From: an uncultured Verrucomicrobia subdivision 3 bacterium
GTDB lineage: Bacteria > Verrucomicrobiota > Verrucomicrobiia > Limisphaerales > UBA11358
Length of the DNA stretch: 6,617 nucleotides
NCBI GenBank assembly: GCA_903861445.1
Contig: CAIOUK010000013.1
Coordinates: forward strand, 1-6,617
Direction of reading: 5' to 3'
Of the stretch, positions 1 to 4,431 are shown one piece after another. Position 1 is the first letter of the stretch; each line of letters starts with the position of its first letter. A program made the position numbers and the translations under genes. The notes beneath the pieces were generated by a model. That model searched no databases and was not told the origin of the DNA. It saw only the letters and a program-made list of their open reading frames with translations.

Positions 1-1
1 C

Positions 2-106
2 GCGACGTCGGTTGCCAACCTACGCATTCTGGTTCACCAAGACGGCGGGCAGAGGACTGCCCGCCCTACCATTCACGCCCAATCTCGGTCAGTCAAAACA
101 ACATGA
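2..106 (+). CDS. Possible 3' end of a truncated upstream gene (hypothetical)
   Basis: An open frame enters from the left edge and stops at TGA 104-106, giving 34 residues. It reads ATSVANLRILVHQDGG and continues with QRTARPT; the last third is polar with no recognisable motif. A perfect hairpin lies inside this frame, so the reading frame could be the tail of a real gene that absorbed a repeat, or it could be a chance frame through non-coding repeat DNA. An ATG at 103-105 overlaps the stop but opens only a six-codon frame ending at 123. I do not recognise a family and cannot judge the missing 5' part. Confidence 0.25.
   Translation, partial: ATSVANLRILVHQDGGQRTARPTIHAQSRSVKTT
44..65. repeat. 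REP-like perfect hairpin
   Basis: A perfect 9-bp inverted repeat (GGCGGGCAG at 44-52 and CTGCCCGCC at 57-65) encloses the 4-base loop AGGA. It is followed by CTACC and no T run, so it does not look like an intrinsic terminator. Compact GC-rich palindromes of this form are typical of repetitive extragenic palindromic elements. Only one copy is visible in the window, so repetition in the genome is inferred, not shown. Confidence 0.55.
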
Positions 107-136
107 AACAAACCACAACCTAAACCTCCCACCACC

Positions 137-844
137 ATGAAACGCAATGCCTATTATCCACCTCGCCAAGCCGACCAATTTGTCTGGCTGGCTAACTTCG
201 AGAACAAACTGCCCGGTGTCGCCGCCATTTTGGGGCTGACACCCGCCCAAGTGAACGGTGCCGTGGCGGATTGCAATTGGCTCCTCTACGTCCTGCAAAC
301 CTGGCTGCCCGCCGTCCGCAACTGGGCGCAGTCCGGCACCGATGCCGCCACCGAAGCGCAGACCGGGAGCGACACCACCGCGCAGGTGTTGCCCGTTTTC
401 ACCACGCCCGCGCTGCCCGCTGGCGTCAACCCGGTTCTCCCCGGCGCGCTCAACCGCATCTTCGCCCTCGTCCAGCAGATCAAGGACAACAATAATTGCA
501 CCGATGCCATTGCCACCAACCTCGGCATCACCGGCGGCGCGCAAACCCCGCCCGACCTGACCACCGTGCAACCGGCGTTGGACACCGCCATCAGCGGCAA
601 CCTCGTGACGGTGAAATGGGGCTGGGGCGGCAACAGCGCGTATTTGGACGCCTGCGAAATCTGGGTGGATCGCGGCGATGGCAAAGGTTTTAACCTGCTG
701 ACCATTGACACCACGCCGGGTTACACCGACACGCAGCCGTTCCCCGCCGCGCCCGCGCGCTGGACTTACAAGGCCATCTACCGTTTGAACGACGCGCAAG
801 TGGGCGTGTGGAGCGCGCCAGTGGGCGTCACCGTGCCGGCGTGA
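137..844 (+). CDS. Conserved hypothetical protein with C-terminal FN3-like region (235 aa)
   Basis: The function is unknown. Residues 1-130 are mostly helical with several Trp and Tyr (FVWLANFENKLPG at 15-27, CNWLLYVLQTWLPAV at 46-60). A Pro-rich linker lies at about 83-102 and another at 133-145. Residues 152-235 look like a beta-sandwich of fibronectin type III kind: a VTVKWGW strand, an EIWVDRGDGKGF strand-turn, a WTYKAIYRL strand and a closing VGVWSAPVGVTVP. There is no signal peptide or membrane segment, so it should be cytoplasmic unless exported by another route. The start at 137 gives the natural N-terminus but has no Shine-Dalgarno, only a C/A-rich leader. From memory of general style, I associate proteins of this form with Verrucomicrobiota and related environmental genomes. 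Codon use is GC-rich, matching the TPR and yjbQ genes and unlike the gene that follows. It is surely coding, but no function is claimed. Confidence 0.85.
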   Translation: MKRNAYYPPRQADQFVWLANFENKLPGVAAILGLTPAQVNGAVADCNWLLYVLQTWLPAVRNWAQSGTDAATEAQTGSDTTAQVLPVFTTPALPAGVNPVLPGALNRIFALVQQIKDNNNCTDAIATNLGITGGAQTPPDLTTVQPALDTAISGNLVTVKWGWGGNSAYLDACEIWVDRGDGKGFNLLTIDTTPGYTDTQPFPAAPARWTYKAIYRLNDAQVGVWSAPVGVTVPA

Positions 845-866
845 AAAGAGAATGAAAACAAAATCT

Positions 867-922
867 CCGCCACCGGATATGCGTCAGCCAGTGGAGCGAA
901 GGCGTAAGCATTCCGGTGGCGG
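867..922. repeat. Intergenic palindrome with 10-bp perfect stem
   Basis: CCGCCACCGG at 867-876 pairs perfectly with CCGGTGGCGG at 913-922. The pairing extends inward through ATGC/GCAT with a one-base bulge, leaving a loop of about 25 bases. It lies in the 90-bp gap between two co-oriented genes and marks the change from GC-rich to AT-rich DNA. No T run follows, so an intrinsic terminator is doubtful. If transcribed, the 3' arm would end 12 bases before the next start codon and could shield that ribosome entry region. It could also be a dispersed element; no second copy is visible here. Confidence 0.5.
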
Positions 923-934
923 GGTAAAATTATT

Positions 935-1657
935 ATGAACAAAGAACAAATAAATAAACAACTTCAAGAAGTTGATGAGTCATTCGAAGCAATACAGAAA
1001 AAAGAACACCAACAAGATATGATTTATGACGGGATAGTGGATATTGACCGCTATCTTTCAATTTCTCCCAAAATTCTTTGGATTTTAAAGGAGCCGTATG
1101 ATGACTTTGATAAGGATGGGAAGCCTTGCGGTGGTGGTTGGAGTATTACTGAAGATGTTTTCGCTTGTGCCGAAAAACACACGAACAAAGCGCCGTGGGC
1201 ACCAATTGCCTATGTTACTTACTCCGTATTTAACAACTTCTTAAAATATTCAGAAATGGATTATGTGACGGAAGACCCAAGAATTTGGGAAGCGTTAAAA
1301 AACATCGCCTATATCAATGTCAATAAATTTCCGGGGAAGACAACCAGCGATCTGGAAATCGTCGCGTCTTATTACCGGAAAAATCGCGAACTGCTCAACA
1401 AACAGATTAAAGCTATCAACCCGGACATAGTAATTGCTGGGAATATTCTTTATCTGTTTTACGAGGATTTTAATTTAACTAAGTCAGATTTGAAGTCGGG
1501 TGGGCCAGGCAAGTCAGCGGAATATTGCCAGAAAAACGGACGCCTATTTATTAACGCTTACCATCCCAGCTATCGAGGAAGTAAGCAAACGTATGTTGAC
1601 GATTTGGTTGCGATAATCAAAGAACACAGTTCAGTGAATCATTCGGTAAAATTGTAA
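935..1657 (+). CDS. Uracil-DNA glycosylase superfamily-like protein, divergent (240 aa)
   Basis: The motif order fits the alpha/beta fold of the UDG superfamily. A first strand runs into an acidic loop, ILWILKEPYDDFD at 47-59, in the place of the GQDPY/GEAPG motif. A second strand and loop, YINVNKFPG at 126-134, resembles the NVVKCRPPG region of family 4/5 enzymes. INPDIVIAGN at 161-170 matches the strand that normally reads PKVIVALG. AYHPSYR at 208-214 matches the HPS active-site motif. The Fe-S cysteine set of families 4 and 5 is absent and motif 1 is atypical, so glycosylase activity is not assured. Residues 60-120 (CGGGWSI and an aromatic-rich helix) look like a family-specific insertion. 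The start at 935 has only GGGG about ten bases upstream as a weak ribosome site. The gene is AT-rich, unlike the gene before it, and lies 13 bp ahead of the membrane protein gene, suggesting a two-gene operon acquired together. Confidence 0.6.
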   Translation: MNKEQINKQLQEVDESFEAIQKKEHQQDMIYDGIVDIDRYLSISPKILWILKEPYDDFDKDGKPCGGGWSITEDVFACAEKHTNKAPWAPIAYVTYSVFNNFLKYSEMDYVTEDPRIWEALKNIAYINVNKFPGKTTSDLEIVASYYRKNRELLNKQIKAINPDIVIAGNILYLFYEDFNLTKSDLKSGGPGKSAEYCQKNGRLFINAYHPSYRGSKQTYVDDLVAIIKEHSSVNHSVKL

Positions 1658-1670
1658 GAACCTATATTTT

Positions 1671-3302
1671 ATGAACACGCACATAAAAGGTTTTGCCTCA
1701 TCCTTGGATTTGCACAAGCTGGCGATAATTGCATTTTTAATTCTAGCTTCTGCGATATGTTGCCAAGCTGGGTTGTTTGACCAGATAGCAAACGGTTTGA
1801 AAGATGTAACGCAAACCGCCAATGTGCCAAGCGAGAAAAAAGTCAACATTAATCACGCGTCACCCGAGCAGCTTTTTGAAATGATTGGTAATCCACAAGT
1901 TGATTTAGATAGACAAGGCTCTGCATATAGAAAGCTGGTGGATAGTGCGGCAAATATATCCAGCCGAGAGGCTAAAGTTGTTAATATTGAATCAGCCTAC
2001 TATTTGGCGGAATGCTATGTCACTGGAAAAACCGGCAAAGGCGGGCCGGATTATTTGCGAAATAAAAATGGATTTCCACCCAACCGACCAGAGGCATACA
2101 AACTTGCGATTCCACTATATGCAAGCGCAGCACAATATGACCATATCTTATCGCTTGTTAAATTGTCTTCAATATATGCGGATGGGAATTATGAACTAAA
2201 AGACTTGAATAAATCGCTGACCTATTTAGTTAGAGCTGCAAAACTAGGTGATAAGCCATCCCTTGAAAGCCTTTCACAACTTTATTCTGGTGGCTTTGTG
2301 GGCGTGACTGATGAAAATGTAATATCTACTAGCATTGAAGCCCTCGCTAGTTTAGGAAACCCTGACGCTCAACTTGCTCTCTCTAAAAAAGCTGCTGCCG
2401 CCGAAGCTCTTCAAAAGCAGCAAGACGAGGCACGGCAGACAGCCGCAGCGCAAAAAGCAGCTGCGGACGAAACTCTTCAAAAACAACAGGCAGAAGCTGA
2501 ACAGGCTGCCGCAGTTCAAAAAAATGCCGCAGATAAACAGCAGGCAGAAGAACAAGCTGCTGTAACTCCAAAACCTGTTGGAAATGAAAGCCTCAAATAT
2601 CCACAAGTGGAAGCACAACTGCCACCGGGGTCATACAAAATAATACAAAGAACACCTCCAATTAATGCAACAAAACAAGAGGCAGATGACCAAATAAATG
2701 ACGTTAAAATATTTATTGTATGTCTAGCTCTTGTTGCCGCATGGCTGACTTTTGCGGTATTAGGAATCTCTTTAGGCATAAGAGATCGGGCTGTTATATT
2801 CTGGGGAAAACGAGATGTCTATGTCTCCGCTATGGCATCTATTATATTTATAATACAGCTAATATGTTTGGCTTTACCGAGTAGTGAAAACTCTAATGAC
2901 GGCACAAAATCAAATGTGTTGCCAGTAATACTGGTAACATTAGTAATAAATATCTTTCTTTTGGTTTATTCTGCTAGGCGATCCTATATTGCTAATAACA
3001 TGAGTCTTTTAAAAACGCTCGTCGTTGTTCCAGCAAAACTGGCAATTTCAGGTATCATTGTGATTTCAGGCGTTTTAACATATGGATTTGCAAAATCAGC
3101 TTTTGTATCCGCTGCGAAAGCTAAAAATATGCCTGGGTATACCGAAGAACAAAGAAATGAAAAGTTACGGCATCAGAAAGATGCACTTAGTTCTGCTGCG
3201 CTTGCCTCATTTATGGGCTATGCGACATATCGCTTATATGAATTTGTTAAAAAACTGATAAAGGAAAATCCAGCGCAAGCATTAGAAGATTCTGCTGAAT
3301 AA
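1671..3302 (+). CDS. Membrane protein with Sel1-like repeats, tandem-repeat coiled coil and C-terminal TM bundle (543 aa)
   Basis: The protein is unrecognised as a whole, but its architecture is clear. Residues 16-33 form a hydrophobic signal or anchor ending near CQA/G. Residues 105-240 carry Sel1/TPR-like helices (ESAYYLAECYVTG, AIPLYASAAQ, LTYLVRAAKLGD, SLESLSQLYSGG), normally a protein-interaction scaffold. Residues 241-297 are an Ala/Gln/Glu/Lys-rich coiled coil built from a 22-residue tandem repeat. Membrane helices follow at about 345-370, 383-402, 415-434 and 446-475, with a possible weak fifth at 505-522. Basic loops RDRAVIFWGKRD (371-382) and SARRSY (434-439) fit cytoplasmic sides, which would place the Sel1 and coiled-coil part in the periplasm. 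The ribosome site is poor (AAGAA about 12 bases upstream). Spacing to the preceding gene is 13 bp, suggesting co-transcription. It is AT-rich, like its partner and unlike the surrounding genes. A structural or signalling scaffold is possible; no enzyme motif is seen. Confidence 0.8.
   Translation: MNTHIKGFASSLDLHKLAIIAFLILASAICCQAGLFDQIANGLKDVTQTANVPSEKKVNINHASPEQLFEMIGNPQVDLDRQGSAYRKLVDSAANISSREAKVVNIESAYYLAECYVTGKTGKGGPDYLRNKNGFPPNRPEAYKLAIPLYASAAQYDHILSLVKLSSIYADGNYELKDLNKSLTYLVRAAKLGDKPSLESLSQLYSGGFVGVTDENVISTSIEALASLGNPDAQLALSKKAAAAEALQKQQDEARQTAAAQKAAADETLQKQQAEAEQAAAVQKNAADKQQAEEQAAVTPKPVGNESLKYPQVEAQLPPGSYKIIQRTPPINATKQEADDQINDVKIFIVCLALVAAWLTFAVLGISLGIRDRAVIFWGKRDVYVSAMASIIFIIQLICLALPSSENSNDGTKSNVLPVILVTLVINIFLLVYSARRSYIANNMSLLKTLVVVPAKLAISGIIVISGVLTYGFAKSAFVSAAKAKNMPGYTEEQRNEKLRHQKDALSSAALASFMGYATYRLYEFVKKLIKENPAQALEDSAE
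2391..2570 (+). repeat. 66-bp in-frame tandem repeat (22-residue coiled-coil unit)
   Basis: Two full units (2391-2456 and 2457-2522) encode AAAAEALQKQQ/DEARQTAAAQK and AAADETLQKQQ/AEAEQAAAVQK, and a shorter, decayed third begins NAADKQQAEEQAA. Each 22-residue unit divides into two 11-residue halves, a period seen in hendecad coiled coils. The DNA of the units has diverged but remains visibly related, which points to old tandem duplication. Copy number in this region could vary between strains. Confidence 0.65.
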
Positions 3303-3315
3303 TGCTTTATCCCTT

Positions 3316-3347
3316 CCGCCGCTGCGGGCAACCGTGGCGGCGGTTTT
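3316..3347 (+). terminator. Intrinsic terminator after the membrane protein gene
   Basis: CCGCCGC at 3316-3322 pairs perfectly with GCGGCGG at 3337-3343, with a 14-base loop, and is followed directly by TTTT and then GCTTT. It begins 13 bases after the TAA stop of the 543-residue gene. The 3' part of the structure belongs to a 24-bp sequence repeated exactly at 3835-3858. It probably ends the AT-rich two-gene transcript. Confidence 0.55.
3324..3347 (+). repeat. 24-bp direct repeat, copy 1
   Basis: The sequence beginning GCGGGCAACCGTGG and ending GGCGGTTTT is identical, over 24 bases, to 3835-3858. The two copies lie 511 bp apart and bracket the hicB-hicA pair, each just downstream of a stop codon. 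The match may be a duplicated terminator or the trace of an insertion. Confidence 0.7.
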
Positions 3348-3367
3348 GCTTTCCACGCCGTGGGCGC

Positions 3368-3395
3368 TTGCCGAAACGGGGAAAGCTGGTATGGT
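3368..3395 (+). promoter_or_regulatory. Candidate sigma-70-like promoter for hicB
   Basis: TTGCCG at 3368-3373 and TATGGT at 3390-3395 are separated by 16 bases and match the -35 and -10 consensus at four of six positions each. Transcription would start at or within a few bases of the hicB ATG, giving an almost leaderless message. That agrees with the lack of a well-placed Shine-Dalgarno. The site lies just after the terminator that closes the preceding transcript. This is pattern matching only. Confidence 0.35.
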
Positions 3396-3401
3396 GACGG
3401 C

Positions 3402-3614
3402 ATGAAATTTCGTGTCCATGTTGAGGCGGATGAGGACGGCGTGTTTGTCGCGGAATGTCCCACGCTGCCCGGCTGCATTTCCCAAGGCGATACCCGTGAG
3501 GCGGCGTTGCACAACATCAAGGACGCCATTGCGGGTTACATCTTCAGTCTGGAAAAGCACGGCGAGGCTGTGCCGCTGCCGGTCAACGAAGAAGTGGTCG
3601 AGGTGGCGGCATGA
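3402..3614 (+). CDS. hicB: HicB family antitoxin (70 aa)
   Basis: This is the antitoxin of a type II HicBA module. The partial RNase H-like HicB fold is plain: MKFRVHVEADEDGVFVAECP at 1-20, then TLPGCISQGDT at 21-31 (the conserved PGC..G.T signature), REAALHNIKDAI at 32-43 and a C-terminal AVPLPV. At 70 residues it is the short HicB type without an added DNA-binding domain. In such systems HicB binds HicA and blocks its mRNA cleavage, and often represses the operon. I chose the ATG at 3402 because an upstream in-frame GTG at 3360 would add residues unlike the family N-terminus. A four-codon frame (ATG 3391 to TGA 3405) overlaps this start. The stop overlaps the hicA start in ATGA at 3611-3614. 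Composition is GC-rich, like the host-type genes. The frame is intact. Confidence 0.88.
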   Translation: MKFRVHVEADEDGVFVAECPTLPGCISQGDTREAALHNIKDAIAGYIFSLEKHGEAVPLPVNEEVVEVAA

Positions 3615-3834
3615 GCCGTCTGCCGGTCTGCTCCGGCGCGGACGCGGTCAAGGCGTTCCGCCAGATGGGCTACGAAGTGGATCACCAAACCGGTAGCCAC
3701 ACATCATCTTGCGGCATTCTTCCCAACGTCGCCTGACCGTGCCGAATCATCGTGAGTTGGCCAAAGGCACTTTGCGCGCCCTGATTCGTGAGGCCGGGTT
3801 GACCAAGGAACAATTCACGGATTTGCTGCATTGA
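3611..3834 (+). pseudogene. hicA: Frameshifted HicA family mRNA interferase toxin
   Basis: HicA is a small dsRBD-like RNase that cleaves mRNA using a conserved His in its GSH motif. The first 30 codons (3611-3700) read MSRLPVCSGADAVKAFRQMG and on to QTGSH, a normal HicA N-terminus. The frame then goes wrong: reading on gives a TGA at 3734-3736 and a 41-residue product. Restarting at 3703 gives a perfect HicA C-terminus (IILRHSSQRRLTVPNHRELA, then KGTLRALIREAGLTKEQF) to TGA 3832-3834. The change is either a 2-bp AC insertion (GSH-IILR) or a 1-bp C deletion (GSH-H-IILR) in the CACAC run at 3698-3702. Both halves are otherwise undamaged, so the event is recent or an assembly error. A good Shine-Dalgarno, GAGGTG at 3600-3605, precedes the ATG, which overlaps the hicB stop and suggests translational coupling. 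The restored length would be about 74 residues, normal for the family. Confidence 0.85.
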
Positions 3835-3858
3835 GCGGGCAACCGTGGCGGCGGTTTT
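3835..3858 (+). repeat. 24-bp direct repeat, copy 2; weak terminator after hicA
   Basis: This copy is identical to 3324-3347 and begins at the base after the hicA stop codon. Within it AACCG and CGGTT can form a 5-bp stem around TGGCGG, followed by TTATTTT, so it may act as a weak terminator. It lacks the upstream CCGCCGC arm that makes copy 1 a stronger hairpin. It lies in the 54-bp gap between the convergent hicA and yjbQ genes. Confidence 0.6.
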
Positions 3859-3888
3859 ATTTTGGCCTCGTCAGCGTGCCGTGAATTT

Positions 3889-4308
3889 TCATTCCCCGAT
3901 GAAGTGCAGCGCCACGCGGCGCGAGTGCGGGTGCGTGCGGTGTTCCCACAAATAAATTCCCTGCCATGTTCCCAGCGCGAGTTGGCCGTCTTGCACCGGA
4001 ATGGAAAGATTCACCGTCGTCAGCGCGGTGCGGATGTGTGCCGCCATATCGTCGTCGCCTTCGGCGGTGTGAATAAACAGCAGGTCGCCATCCGGCACGA
4101 GCCGCGCAAAAAACGCATCGAGGTCGCGACGCACGTCCGGGTCGGCATTTTCCTGAATCAGCAGCGACGCGGAAGTGTGGCGCAAATGCAAGGTCAGCAA
4201 GCCCTCGCAAAATTTATTTTCCGAAATCCATTTTTCCACGGCGCCGGTGAATTCCACCAGCCCGCGTCCGCGCGTGGCGAGGCTGAGTTCGTGAAAGCAT
4301 TGGCGCAT
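3889..4308 (-). CDS. yjbQ: YjbQ/UPF0047 family protein (secondary thiamine-phosphate synthase family)
   Basis: The 139-residue protein shows the full YjbQ signature. RHTSASLLIQENADPDVRRD lies at 43-62, with the conserved His44, Thr45 and Glu53. IHTAEGDDDMAAHIRTAL at 79-96 carries the conserved His80, Glu83, the Asp run and His91. LGTWQGIYLWEHR at 112-124 is the family's C-terminal motif. Length is typical. Members are small cytoplasmic trimeric proteins with a His-rich, metal-binding pocket. E. coli YjbQ has weak thiamine-phosphate synthase activity that can partly replace ThiE, hence the family name; the main physiological role is unsettled. The start at 4308 is the only one that gives the usual N-terminus, and no Shine-Dalgarno precedes it. 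It lies 123 bp downstream of the TPR gene on the same strand, separated by a large palindrome that ends only 11 bases from this start codon. It converges on hicA. Confidence 0.92.
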   Translation of the reverse strand: MRQCFHELSLATRGRGLVEFTGAVEKWISENKFCEGLLTLHLRHTSASLLIQENADPDVRRDLDAFFARLVPDGDLLFIHTAEGDDDMAAHIRTALTTVNLSIPVQDGQLALGTWQGIYLWEHRTHPHSRRVALHFIGE

Positions 4309-4319
4309 GGGAAATATTT

Positions 4320-4413
4320 AACCGCGAAACACGCGAATTACGCGAAAAGAAAAATTTCTCCGACGGGATTCATGAATTGTCTTCCGTTCGCGTAGTTCGT
4401 GTAGTTCGCGGTT
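4320..4413. repeat. 94-bp imperfect palindrome with 9-bp iterated arms
   Basis: The left arm (4320-4346) pairs with the right arm (4387-4413) at 23 of 27 positions around a 40-base loop. The left arm is three 9-base units, AACCGCGAA, ACACGCGAA and TTACGCGAA, and the right arm is the mirrored series TTCGCGTAG, TTCGTGTAG, TTCGCGGTT. A further GAAAT/ATTTC pairing lies outside (4311-4315 with 4417-4421). Elements with such CGCGAA-iterated arms recur between genes in some environmental genomes, as I recall; only one copy is visible here. It fills the space between the TPR gene stop and the yjbQ start on the minus strand, where it could end or attenuate transcription, though no T run follows. Confidence 0.6.
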
Positions 4414-4431
4414 TCAATTTCTACTACAAAT

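Noticed and set aside
89..799. A 236-codon minus-strand frame opposite the 137-844 gene
   Set aside because: It is Gly/Arg/Val-rich, without domain features, and mirrors the GC-rich third-codon pattern of the plus-strand gene.
867..922. Integron attC site or intrinsic terminator
   Set aside because: No RYYYAAC/GTTRRRY core pair or integrase is seen, and no T run follows the stem.
3360..3401. Upstream GTG start for hicB, adding 14 residues
   Set aside because: The added residues do not resemble HicB N-termini, and the ATG at 3402 gives the typical MKFRV start.
3702..3705. Programmed ribosomal frameshifting in hicA
   Set aside because: There is no slippery heptamer at the junction and no reason known for the family to frameshift; a short indel in a CACAC run is simpler.
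3862..4395. A 177-codon plus-strand frame over yjbQ
   Set aside because: It is antisense to a confidently identified YjbQ, and its C-terminal LTAKHANYAKRKISP comes from reading through the 4320-4413 palindrome.
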